From assembly GCA_950295325.1 (NCBI GenBank), contig OX485809.1, forward strand, positions 27,714,001 through 27,778,000: DNA of 64,000 nucleotides. Reading direction: 5' to 3'. The notes beneath the pieces are model-generated. The model searched no databases, was not told the origin of the DNA, and saw only the letters and a list, made by a program, of their open reading frames with translations. Made by a program: the position numbers and the translations under genes. The DNA comes from Polytrichum commune (taxonomy: Eukaryota; Streptophyta; Polytrichopsida; Polytrichales; Polytrichaceae). Of this stretch, positions 36,757-47,963 are shown in pieces (position 1 is the first letter of the stretch; every line of letters starts with the position of its first letter).

Positions 36757-37700
36757 GGTTATGGGACCCAAAAAGAATCATCAATCTGCATGAAGCCTCC
36801 TCCACCTTTTGTAGATAATACTACCTAGGTAGTTGGCCCATAAGTACATGGCTTGAGTTAAATATAGAAAGTAACCACAACTTGAGCATGCATGGTGAAG
36901 TTTGTCTGCAGTGGTGTGAATATTGTGTAAAATTTGTATTTTGTAGATAAGTACTATGTATAAGTTATATGTTAGTGTGAGTTAAGTAGTTTGTCCACTG
37001 TCTCAAAGTCTGTTTTGCTTGACCACAAGTCAACCAATTTGTCGACAACAAGAGCTTATAATCAAATAAGTGCCTACAGTACGGTTTATGAAACATGATT
37101 TATCAATGCTTCATGTCAGTAAACAAAGTCTATTTATGTGCAAACAAGAATGACCCCAAAAATTTCTAACTTTGATAAGGGTCCACCCGATTTACCTTTC
37201 CTCAAATGATTCACCTATCAACTTTGAACAAGTGTGCTCGATCACCACTCATCCTATTCTTCCAAAAATTATGTGACATTTTGAATCATGATACTCTCAC
37301 TAAGGTGAGTGCACCTACTTTGGACACATTTTGGATTTTTGCATGTGTAGATGTTTGAATCAAATAATAAAATATTGTGTGCACATTAACAAACCAATTA
37401 AATAAAATGAAAACTTGCTATGTTTGGAGGTAAGATGAATTAAATTTTGAATTTTTTACGTCAACTGTCATAGATGAATTATGATGAGTTTCATAGATGA
37501 ATGATGATGATTTTCTTTTAGATATGTACATTGCAGAGTTTGATATGTACCTAAATGTTTAAATTCATTGGAAAACACGGTTCGTCATACAATGGGTGCA
37601 CTCAATTATATTGCATTGATGATTAAAAGATTGCTAAAGATCTTTAGTGGTTTGACCTCTAGAATGATTTTACGGAGATGCCCAGGGCAATCATAGTTGT
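36757..37700. other. Intergenic DNA, nothing recognised
   Basis: AT-rich with short frames only. Confidence 0.45.
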
Positions 37701-37707
37701 CCTTTAG

Positions 37708-38060
37708 GCACCACGGGCTTGGCTTGGTGGTTAGGGCTCATGGCTCCCAATGAGGAGGTTGTGGGTTCTATTCCCCATGCCGGCGTGGTGCTCACCACCT
37801 TAGTCCACCCAACTATGGTGGGGGTCCTTGGACCTTGTTGTATGGGTACCTCAAAGCCCTTTGGGGGGATTCCATGTCCAGTATCCTCAAGGCACTTGTG
37901 GCTAGCTAGGAACTAGTATAGTGTGTCACTATAGTGCCCACCCCGAGAGGGGTTAGTAGTCCTGCACCACTGGTATTATGCCCTGAGGGTTTAATGCCAA
38001 GGGTGGGTCGAATAGGCATTCCAATCACGCTGATCACATGGTCAGCGTTTCTTCTTCTCC
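37708..38060 (+). mobile_element. tRNA-derived SINE, copy 2
   Basis: It carries the same A-box and B-box head as copy 1 (TTGGCTTGGTGGTTAGGGCT, GGTTCTATTCC) and is near-identical for about 240 bp, through GTGTCACTATAGTG. It diverges afterwards. The end is a T/C-rich run and the TSD is not clear. Confidence 0.7.
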
Positions 38061-38363
38061 TCAAGTCATTATACGTACAAAAAAAAATGCTTGAAAATTT
38101 ATTGTTGACAGTCATTACAACATTGGGCCTAAGCTTATTATCAATCTTATCATTCCTCCAATCTCTCATCCTACAAGCAACCTCTCTTTTCATTGCCTAA
38201 ATTACTATGAGACAAAACTAAACTCATTTAGACCTCAAAAAGGTCTAAAAAAGTGCACGGAATCACTTGTTTAACAAAAATCAATGTGCTAATAAATGTC
38301 GTTTCCAAACTAACTTTGGAGGAATAGATTACAATTCAGTAGCTTCTATCCTTATCACACTCA

Positions 38364-38628
38364 AACCCCCCTAATATCATGCATGCGGCAACCAAAGTGC
38401 ATGTGATATTAAGGAGGTCTATAGTGTTAACATGGATGCATGATAATAGGGAATCAGTGTAGCATGTGACATTATGAAATAACGTGAACTCAACATTGCA
38501 ATAATGACAATGATGACAACAATGTGATGTGTGTGGGCATGCGGTTTAAAATCTTTGGTGGATTATTTTAATGCCGAAACTTGTGATATATGAGAGGGAA
38601 GAGTGACCACAAGGAGGGAGATTCAAAT
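38364..38628 (-). repeat. About 265-bp dispersed repeat with terminal hairpin, copy 2
   Basis: Read on the minus strand it aligns with 31601-31860. The hairpin end (CTAATATCATGCATG opposite GTGATATTAAGGAGG) is on the left. Confidence 0.55.
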
Positions 38629-38647
38629 CGATCACCTCCGTTCCTTA

Positions 38648-39074
38648 GGGCGTCCCCAGCAGCCTCGCCATGGGGCATGCCAACGCCAAAAATGGGGCAT
38701 CCCGGGTTCTTAGGTGGCGGTACCGGCATAAATTGAGCCCCACCAATGTCCGGTCCGGCATAATTTAGAACCGGCCTGGGTATAGTAAAGGCCTTCCAAC
38801 ACCATAAATGGTTCATATGGCGACCCTCCTCCGGCCCGCCAAGAGATTACTTTAATATCAGATACTCCGATATCCTACTTTATCCCATGTCAGATAATAG
38901 GTGTCGTTGTCTTATTGATTGCTTCCTAATTATACCGGGGGTATGCCTAGGCTTTGGTGGGCTCTGACTCAAGATGAGCTGCCCCGCCCAAGATGGAGGG
39001 CTCCCCAAACACCCTAAACACCATATAATACATTATTTTTGGCGGGTTGCTTACTATCTCTCCTGGGCATGCCC
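38648..39074. mobile_element. 427-bp MITE, first copy of a head-to-tail dimer (TTA TSD)
   Basis: Flanked by TTA at 38645-38647 and 39075-39077. The ends GGGCGTCCCCAGCAG and the inverse of GGGCATGCCCAGGAG make an imperfect 15-bp TIR. TTA targets and these ends fit PIF/Harbinger-type MITEs. The middle TTA is shared with the next copy. Confidence 0.8.
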
Positions 39075-39784
39075 TTAGGGCGTCCGCAGCAGCCTCGCCA
39101 TAGGGCATGCCAACGCCAAAAATGGGGCATCCCGGGTTCTTAGGTGGCGGTACCGGCATAAATTGAGCCCCACCAATGTCCGGTCCGGCATAATTTAGAA
39201 CCGGCCCAGGTATAGTAAAGGCCTTCCAACGCCATAAATGGTTCATATGGCGGCCCTCCTCCGGCCCGCCAAGAGATTACTTTAATATCAGATACTCCGA
39301 TATCCTACTTTATCCCATGTCAGATAATAGGTGTCGTTGTCTTATTGGGTCTGTCTAAACCTCCTCTACGAGCGTAACACGGAGCCCTTTCGTGGCCAGG
39401 GGCAGCCCGTCGCTCCCCGACCCTCCCTCTCCCCGACCCTGGCCGTCCCGAGCCTTGGCCGTCAGCCCGCTCATCCACCGGAATGAACTTTCATCCCGTC
39501 GCGCTTACTCTCGGGTCTCGCGCTTACTCTCGGTGAGCCGACCCGACCACCAAGAGATCACACTCAAACAGAATAGGGGGTCGATCATTTCGCGGCGTGG
39601 AGATCGGGGCTTCGAGAGACGCATGGAGGTTGCGTTGCTTCTTTTGTTTCTGCAGAGCTCGAAGCCATCTTCAAGGAGGCGACCATCGCGATGATCAGGT
39701 TTGAGAACGAGCACCTGAACACGTAATCCGAGCTCAGGTCCGCGCTCTAGCGGCGATTCGCATCGAGCCCCACTCACGGGGTCA

Positions 39785-39966
39785 GTCAGAGAGATTGGCT
39801 CCGGGAACCATTTCGCGGTGTGGAGATCGGAGTGTTGTCGGGCTTACAGGGATCCCGGTCTCAACTTGGATTCGAGTCAGAGAGATTGGCTCCGGGAACC
39901 ATTTCGCGGTGTGGAGATCGGAGTGTTGTCGGGCTTACAGGGATCCCGGTCTCAACTTGGATTCGC
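39785..39966. repeat. 91-bp perfect tandem duplication inside the Pack-MULE
   Basis: The unit starts GTCAGAGAGATTGGCTCCGG and occurs twice (39785-39875, 39876-39966). It contains ATTTCGCGGTGTGGAGATCG, also found at the inner edge of both TIRs, so it is a subterminal repeat. Confidence 0.85.
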
Positions 39967-41959
39967 TAATCACCTCGCACTAATCAACCCAATTCAGCGG
40001 TTGAAAATGGCATGAATTTGAGGTGCTTTGAGTGTCAAGTTCACTGCAGAGTGTCAAGCTTCGATTGATTTTCACAGAAATCTTTATGTGAAGAAATCCT
40101 TCCTGGGGTTGCCAAGACAAAAAGGAACATTTTGTTTTCGAGCCAAGACCTTCACATAAGAGTGTTATCCGGGAGTGGCAATCGAAATGGCACTTTGATG
40201 CAAGGATTGCATCCAAAACCATGCAAGACAATATTGTGCAATTTCATTGAGCCATTCTGATTTGGTGAGAAACAGCATGTGTGAAGGCTTAAGTACAACT
40301 GAATATTTTAAGATAAGCTCATAAGAGGGTGAGGAGTAATAGGAACTCGCCTTTTGACTAGGCTCGCCATCTTTTCCTACAAATACACACCCTAACTCTT
40401 GGAGATTTGTTCCTCGAGTCTCAATAAAAAGGGAATGTTGAAAGTTTGTTTTGTTGAAAATTTGAATGCTGCAACAACCATCATAAACACGGGAATAGGT
40501 AGGTTGATTCTCTCTGACAAGAGACATATTTCTTCTTGAACCTGATCGATCGATTGCCTACCCAAATTATTTAGTTGACCATATGACATTTTCTGAGTGA
40601 TGTGAATGTGCTTGAAAGTGTGGTTCATCATATGAAACTTCAGGTGGAAAATATAATCTCTTCTGATTATAGTGATTATATTTTAAGGTGAAGAAATTGT
40701 GAATGCCTGCACAAACCATAAACAAGGGAGTACATATAGAGTCTCTCTGTGACACATTTCCCTTTGAAGTTGTCAATCTTGTAGGCAATTTCATTCAACC
40801 ATATGACATTTTCTGAGTGGTGAATGTGAGTAAAATCAAGTGAAACTGTGCACAACCATGCACTGAGCAATGTCCATACATTCTTTGTCAAGTGATGATT
40901 TTTGTTTTTTCAAAATCAAAATTTGATTTTTCCAATGACTTCTTCAATGTTGCCAGTTCTGTTGAAGTTTGTCATGTGGATACTCTTGTGGCAGTTGTAT
41001 CATTACGTAACGCAATGCAGGATACAACTGTTACATGCAAAACCTCTGCAGGGGTACTGTTTTTTAGCACGCAGTGACAATGAATATCAGGATATTAGCA
41101 CAATGGTTTGAAAGCTAGCCGTCCGTTCCGAACAAAGAAGGCAGAAAGAGCTGATATTGCGCATTACACATTGTTTATGTTAGAGGGAAATGTTGAATTT
41201 CTTGCACTGGTTGCTGAATATTTAGTGTCACCAATTCTAATTGTCTTGCTCAATATGAATTGTAAACTGCGGTGGAGTGCCACCAACACTAAATGTTAAC
41301 CCAACATTATTTGTCATTCGTTAGTAACTTATTTGGGGGATTTTAAATTTACAGTGTTGCAATTCCTGTCACTTACCCAATGATTTTCAACCATCCATGA
41401 CAATTATCATCCATACGTTGATGACAAGGTAGGGTTTTGGCCAATAGATGAACTTATCCATCATCCATGACAATATTTGTGAACTTATTCATAAGAAGTG
41501 TCATCCAACAGTTGCTATAGTGACATTAAATACTATATGACACTAAATATCATATTTAGTGTAGACGACCACCGTAATTGGACCAATGAAACCATAAGTC
41601 AATATTAGCCTTTCCCTCACAGAAGCTAGAGCACTGCACTACTATCTTCATGTACTTTTAGTCCTGTAAGCCTTTTGCATTCCCGGACTTTAAAATCAAC
41701 TTCATTTCATAATGCACCTATAGATATTTGAGGCATGAAATACCAGGTTTGTATAATATAAAGATTGCTGCTGGTACAGAGAAATGGTAATGAAATGCAT
41801 ATCAAACCTGTTGTGTAACATTCTTGGGTGCATTCAAATTGTGATTCATGGGTACTATATGCAAGCTACACATGCCTAAAAAATGGTCGAAATTTGGAAC
41901 CCCCTGCTCCTACATTCTTGATATTGGGATAACTTCAATCAGGCAATGCAAGAGTGTGG

Positions 41960-43446
41960 TCACTCTAGCATGTAGATGCGAGAGCCCACATCAGAAACTA
42001 GCCAATCAAAGCCAGCTAGGAGGCCCTCCCCAGACACTGCACTGCATCCAACAATTTTTCAGTGCCAGCTCTTGTCCATCACCTCCAGGTTCAACACCTG
42101 ACCAAAGAGAAAAAGAAATTAGGCTTAGAAAACCCTTCGTTCAAAGGTGGAGTTGCTATTCAATTTGCACAAAACTGACATAAGTTGCACACAGGGATAT
42201 GACGAAGTGATTGCAAACTATTAGTTATATACATAAACACTGACAGGGAAGGGTCATCAAGGATTGTCTTAAGTATCCATTGCTATGTAAGTAAAATCTG
42301 GACAGAATCTAGCACTCATTCATATACTTATGCTCCTTCAGAAAGATTGAGCGACATCATCCTAAATTGAAGAAAAGCTGGAATACAATGGAGGGGTCTT
42401 TGATACAATATTGTCAGTTTAGGAGTTGTAAGTAAGGATTTGGCGGATTATTTTAAAACTATTTACACTATAACATTGCTTTGTGCACAGTTTCAACCCA
42501 AATTCAGCATATCACATAATGGTCCTTCCAAGGTTAAAATGACACGATAAGTTCACCTTCGCAAGCTCTTCAGGTTGAAGTGCACCTTTGATATCTTGCT
42601 TATTGGCAAGGATCAACAACGACGCCCCTGTCAATTTCTAAGCATGCAACCAGGAAAATCAGTTTGGGTAAATAAAGCGCAAATATAAATCAACACATAA
42701 ATATGTAGCTGCTCGATAATTCGAGTGTTGTATGCAGACACTTTCAGAATTATAAAAGTGCGTGCGTGCGTGTATGTGTGTCTGTGTGTGCGTGCGTGCG
42801 TGTGTAAGTGCTTGCGTGCGTGTGTCAAATTCAGGATTCACAGGACACTCAAACTATGAACTCGGGGAAAACTACATGATGTTCACACTGAACGATTCAA
42901 GGTGAAACACTCGAATCCTTCAAAACGAGCTAATTGCTAAGACTACTGCTGTCGAAAACACTTGACAGATTTGGTTTAGGTGGAGATTGACCTAATTCAC
43001 CTCTTCTTTAAGAAGGCCATGAAGCTCATTTCGGCAGTCATCCAATCGTCGGTAGTCTGAGCAATCGACTACCCACACCATGCCATCGGTCTGTTCATAA
43101 TAATTTCTCCAATATGATCGCAACGTCTTTTGACCCCCGATGTCCCAAATGTTGAGGCGGAAGCTGCAATCCGCTCACATTTTGTCCTCACATCAGAGCA
43201 CATTTTCCAAACCTTCGAGTCCGAGGATGCATCATTATCACATCGTCACATCGTCGCATCATCATATGAGTAGCAAAAACAGGATGGAAAATGTCTGAAC
43301 CAAAAGCCTCATGACCACAAAGTTCGGACAAACCTATTGTACTGCATAGTTTTGATATTGAAACCAAGAGTGGGGCTGATTTTACTTGTGTCTTCGCCAT
43401 TGATGCGCTTCACGATCGTTGTCTTACCCGCATTGTCCAATCCTCT
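41960..43446 (-). pseudogene. ARL2: ADP-ribosylation factor-like 2 (ARL2/TITAN5) fragment captured by the Pack-MULE
   Basis: Four exons join in phase on the minus strand: 43334-43446, 43001-43163, 42557-42637, 41960-42097. They encode [20 protein letters not shown] (P-loop), [10 protein letters not shown] (switch I), [20 protein letters not shown] (WDxGGQ, switch II), LLILANKQDIKGAL (NKxD), then VLNLEVMDKSWH, and GCSAVSGEGLLAGFDWLV near the end, finishing SRIYMLE. ARL2 is a small GTPase acting with tubulin cofactors in tubulin folding. The first exon, with MGLL and the N-terminal helix, is missing because the transposon TIR starts at 43,501. The codon for Trp in the expected HWKIVGC is TGA (42059-42061). 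It is therefore a non-functional captured copy; a functional ARL2 should lie elsewhere in the genome. Confidence 0.88.
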
Positions 43447-43923
43447 CTGCCACCACACAAGAAAGTTACGCATTTGAATCATGCATTATCCTCGACATCC
43501 CTCTCGAAGCCCCGATCTCCACACCGCGAAATGATCGACCCCCTAATCTGTTTGAGTGTGATCTCCTGGTGGTCGGGTCGGCTCACCGAGAGTAAGCGCG
43601 ACGGGATGAAAGTTCATCCCGGTGGATGAGTGGGCGGGCGGCCAAGGCTCGGGACGGCCAGGGTCGGGGAGAGGGAGGGTCGGGGAGCGACGGGCTGCCC
43701 CTGCCCGCGAAAGGGCTCCGTGTTACGCTCGTAGAGGAGGTTTAGACAGACCCTGTCTTATTGATTGCTTCCTAATTATACCGGGGGTATGCCTAGGCTT
43801 TGGTGGGCTCTGACTCAAGATGAGCGGCCCCGCCCAAGATGGAGGGCTCCCCAAACACCCTAAACACCATATAATATATTATTTTTGGCGGGTTGCTTAC
43901 TATCTCTCCTGGGGATGCCCTTA

Positions 43924-44413
43924 GGGTTTGGGGATGTAAGAGAGGGATTGACATTACAAAGGGTAGGGTGCACCACTTCATTTGTAATAGGGGTTTGATA
44001 ATCACACGAGTATTTATAGACATGCATCCTTATTCCGAGATATCCTAATCATAAGGGGTGTCAGATTGGTTCCTGGTGTCATGGCTTGTGTCACTTGTGG
44101 CTTGTATGCATTTACTAAATATAATGACTCAAGCTCGGTCAGGGGCTAGACACCCCAGTGTGTATTTTTGACATTTGACACGCAAAATTTTGCCAAAAAC
44201 AAATATACGTCGATTGACACATTAGATATTGAAATGACATGTATTATTAGGCATGTGACATTGAGGTGACATTTTAGAAGAGGATGTAGATGTCAATTGA
44301 CATTCGGTTTTGTTGTTTTTGAAAATGTCACTTGACACTATGGATTTGAAGTTAAATGTCAAATGAAATTTGTCATACATGTACACATTATAGACACCCA
44401 CACACGTTTGAAA
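43924..44413. other. Intergenic DNA, nothing recognised
   Basis: No exon or element boundary is supported here. Confidence 0.4.
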
Positions 44414-44721
44414 CGCTAGTTTCAAATCGGAGTTTGGTAAGCCAAGGTGAAAGAATTTCGGCCTTGATATGTGCCTGACCTTCAAGGAGCTTGGTCTCAA
44501 GGTTGGTCCCTCTTTTTTTGGGTTGAAACCATCCTTTTCCAACTTTGATTGGAATTGGAGGATTTAAGCCTTGCAAACCGTCGTCTTAAATCGGAGTCAA
44601 TAGGGGTCATTTGTATGCAATAAAAGAGGGACCAACCTTGAAACCAAGCTCCTTAAAGTTAGGCATATGTGAAGGCTGAAATTATTTTATCTACCCTTAC
44701 CAAACTCTGTTTGAAACCGGC
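44414..44721. repeat. Long foldback (arms about 110 bp)
   Basis: The left arm (TTTCAAATCGGAGTTTGGTA, then AGGAGCTTGGTCTCAAGGTT, then GGTTGGTCCCTCTTTT) is repeated in inverse order in the right arm (AAAAGAGGGACCAACC, AACCTTGAAACCAAGCTCCT, CCAAACTCTGTTTGAAA). The loop is about 90 bp. It is either a foldback transposon or a hairpin-RNA source. Confidence 0.75.
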
Positions 44722-44765
44722 ATTTTTGAACATGTGTGGCCTCCACATGAGGTGGGTCCACTCTG

Positions 44766-45050
44766 GGCCGGTTCACATAAATGAACGGGGAGAACTAACC
44801 ACTAGTTACACATCAACTAATTGACTTTGAGAAAAAAATTGAAATGTGTGGGATAGAATGAAAACACTGGTTATGCCCAAAAATCTCCCCAGACACTGGT
44901 TCACATGGGGTCCAAGTCCCAAGTCCCACTCAAGTTGACAAGTCCCAACATGGAGAAAAGTCCCAACTTTAGAGTCTTAAGAAAACATTAAAATATGGTT
45001 AATTATCATTAAAGTCGGATCTCTATTCATTTATGCAAAGGGTTGGACAA
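44766..45050. mobile_element. GGCCGGTTCACA-type MITE, copy 2, with nested insertion
   Basis: GGGCCGGTTCACAT at 44765-44778 is interrupted by the 120-bp element at 44779-44898 and resumes as GTTCACATGGGGTCCAAGTC. The body matches 63451-63828. The right end is not clear. Confidence 0.5.
44779..44898. mobile_element. hAT MITE, 120 bp, perfect 8-bp TSD
   Basis: It begins AAATGAACGGGGAGAAC and ends AAAATCTCCCCAGACACTG (inverse CAGTGTCTGGGGAGA). GTTCACAT lies on both sides (44771-44778 and 44899-44906). The 8-bp duplication and the CAGTG end identify the hAT superfamily. Confidence 0.85.
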
Positions 45051-45534
45051 AAAGGTGGGTGTCTAGCCTTGACCCTCGATCTCGAGCTATCTTTATTTTG
45101 GAAAATCAAAACATCAAATAAAGAGAATTTTTTCTGCTTTCATTTTTATTTTTAATTAAAGGATGGAGTGAACAATGATTTATTGCCAAGAGGTAAAGTT
45201 ACAACCACTGCCATGGCCCCCAATCCCACCCCCGTGCCAATCTCAGAGGGAGGCACATGGAATAATAATAATAATAATAATAATAACTGCTGAAAATAAA
45301 GGGCGACCAAAGAGGTGCCAGAGCACGTCACAAGGACCACTAGGGAACATTCGATCACCTGGACAACATGCCTAGCTTTTATTTAAGAAAAAGAGTTAGT
45401 AAAATTGTCCCTTTCTAAAGTGTTGCACCATTTCGGGTATTTAGTGCCACATGCATAATAGTGTCATTTATCTTATTTTGAGGCATATGCTAGGTTACAC
45501 TAATGACTAGCAACTTCAACATAAGGACCGCTTT

Positions 45535-47046
45535 ACACTATAGTGGAGAAGTCCACCGCTCATGAATTTTAGGGGAATTTCTGAAATTCGATTGGCCGAG
45601 AGTGACACTCTTGTCCGGTGGTGATTTACACTACAGCCAAGAGTCCGTTGGTGGAGATTTTTGTACATGGATGAAAAAATGACATGGTTGCCAACATGGT
45701 GACACTTTTTTGAAGGGGACTTCTCCGGAGGTCAACTTTCTTGGGCAACCTCAAAGCCTCGGACAAGAAACTTGGCCTCAGGAGAACTCCAACTTGGAGA
45801 AAATATTTTTTCCTTAGAGAAATTTTTGCACTATTGTTCTCCCTCTTTAGTATGATATTTTTGGGAAACACAAAAAAAGTCGTATTATCGAGGTGTTGTC
45901 TTCTCATTAATATGACAAATGACGTAAAGTTGTCATATTATTGAGGGAATACAAAAACATAAGGAATATGAGCTTAAAATAATATACAATGAGCTTAAGC
46001 AATATAGATGGTATGAAAGAATAATCTGTAAATCCAAACAAATACAAATATTCTTAAGAACTCTTAAAATAAGAGTCCAAAGATCTTTGGTGTTGCCTAC
46101 CCAAGTTAGCAACTGTCATCTTATCTAAATTCCCATCTAACTTTTGGAAACTAATCATTTCATTAACACCAAAACATAAAGAGTTCTCCAATAAGAAACT
46201 AGACAATAATGATGCATGATGTTTAGCATCAAGATACCGGTGATACTATATCACCCGTGTACAAGGCAACATGCTAGGCAGGAGGCCACTCTCACCCTAA
46301 TCATGTCCATTCTACACTAGTAACCCTAATTACCATTAAGTTCCCTACAATAAGTGAAGTTCCCAAGTAGTTCCCAAGTGAAAATGGATGTATTTTAGAT
46401 GTACATAATATAGATGAAAGGAATTATAGCATTAACTACGTCTTTAATATGACAAAACGGAGACTCTAAATGTTGCATTATCGAGTGTTGTAGTTGTATA
46501 AAAGAGGGAGTTTTGAACTAAAAAGTTTGGTCTTGCAAAAATGTGTCGTAATATCGAGGGTGTCGTATAAACGAGTGTCGTATTAACGAAGTTAGATTGT
46601 ACCAACATGGAATTTCTTTTAAATCAATAAGAAGATAACGTTACCTACTTATTTTCCTTAATTTGGATGTATTATAGAGGTGGAATATTTTCAAATAAAT
46701 TCTTGTCATGAAAGAAGTTCTAAAACATTGCCATATACATTTAATTTTTTGATCAATATAAAACTTTTAAATATCAATACAATGGTCATTTAGGGGGTAA
46801 GGTTTCTACTATGGCCAGCTATGACCATTTTGTGAAGTTGTCATGTGGACTTCTCCTCTTGATGAAGTTGTCCAATACGCTTCTCCTCTAGGTGGTTACC
46901 TACCGCCGGTCAAGACTTCTTAAGGCATTTTTTAAATTGTTTTTTCATCTTCTCCAGCATACCATGCCTCGCCTCATATTACCATTGTCTTGGGCTAAAA
47001 TTCTTGACCGACCGGTGCACTTCTCCACTGTAGTGTAAAGCAGTCC
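45535..47046. mobile_element. Non-autonomous DNA element, about 1.5 kb
   Basis: The left end GGACCGCTTTACACTATAGT and right end (inverse GGACTGCTTTACACTACAGT) match over about 35 bp. TAA stands on both sides (45532-45534, 47047-47049) as a candidate TSD. There is no transposase. Phrases such as GTCGTATTATCGAGG and GTCGTATTAACGAAG recur inside (45,885-46,600), suggesting a nested repeat. Confidence 0.6.
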
Positions 47047-47049
47047 TAA

Positions 47050-47963
47050 GTGTCACCTCATGACACTTGGTGTTTAAGTGCGCTTACTAATTTCTTGGCT
47101 TGAGTATGTTCAATAGTGTTATGAGGTGCATGTCTATGTTACAGAATGGTCTACAAGTTGACTAAAGTGTCCACAAATGACACTTGCCATTAGTATGCTC
47201 AAGAATATCTTCCTCCTGCATACTAAGATGTAGACACATGACACTTGCCATCAGCACGCTTTAAAATATCTTCCCCTTGCATACTAAAACACAAAACTAT
47301 CATCTAAAGTATCCCAATGTGCTACTCTAAATGGCATAATGTAGATATTTTTCACTTAATGAAGTTACTTATGTTGTTGAATGGAATCATATTGGCAATT
47401 AGCAAGCTTGACACTTTGAGACCTCTACGCATCTAGTTTAGACCCTTCACAAGTAGTGTACGTGACACTAAATACCATAATGGGTGTAGTTGCACTTCAT
47501 GAGAACATACGGTGATTAGCATTGTAGCATCTACATCACACGTTTGAAGGTTGGGTGAGGGACGACCCAAACCCAAAGCATCTTGTCTCCTTTACATTTG
47601 CACAACAAGTGCCATTGTGGTTTTAGCTAGTCGATTTTATTTATTTATTTCTGGTTTTCATTCCTTATATTTATAAGATAGAAGGCCAATAACGAACACC
47701 AAAAATGAATGAAAAACCAAGAAGATGCGCCCACTTGGAGGGGAGGCGGAGACCAAGTGTCATAAGCTAATTGGTGTGTTTCACTTGTAAGTGACAAACT
47801 TAAAACTCACATGTATTGACAATGACTGCATTTATAGAGGGCGGAAAATTTAAAGGACCATAACACTTTTGGATGCCTCTACCATATACAATGTCTCAAC
47901 CAATGTGAGAATATGTGACACCTTGGAAGATTATTGTGTATCTTGTGATTAGGAAATAGTGAA
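47050..47963. other. Spacer, presumed 3' flank of the next gene
   Basis: It contains short repeats of the GACACTTG(CC)AT type (47,060-47,260) and no exon. Confidence 0.4.

Larger units (their letters stand above)
39347..43753. mobile_element. Pack-MULE, 4,407 bp, carrying an ARL2 gene fragment
   Basis: TIRs begin GGGTCTGTCTAAACCTCCTC and extend to about 39,621 on the left and from 43,501 on the right. The 9-bp TSD TGTCTTATT is perfect (39338-39346 and 43754-43762). No transposase is present. The right half holds ARL2 exons with introns (minus strand). The left half holds a short unrecognised coding-like piece (LEAIFKEATIAMIRFENEHL, about 39,658-39,720), a 91-bp tandem duplication, and unassigned sequence at 40.0-41.6 kb with a phrase around CCATATGACATTTTCTGAGT repeated at 40,577 and 40,799. 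A transposon carrying host gene exons and no transposase is a Pack-MULE. Confidence 0.88.
39078..43920. mobile_element. 427-bp MITE, second dimer copy, split by the Pack-MULE
   Basis: The left part is 39078-39346 (269 bp) and the right part 43763-43920 (158 bp). They sum to 427 bp, exactly the length of the first copy. The outer TTA is at 43921-43923. Sequence identity to the first copy is high. Confidence 0.85.

Noticed and set aside
38568-39246. Two similar ORFs (82 and 99 codons) suggesting a duplicated gene
   Set aside because: They are translations of the two copies of the 427-bp MITE and lack any codon-level conservation signal.
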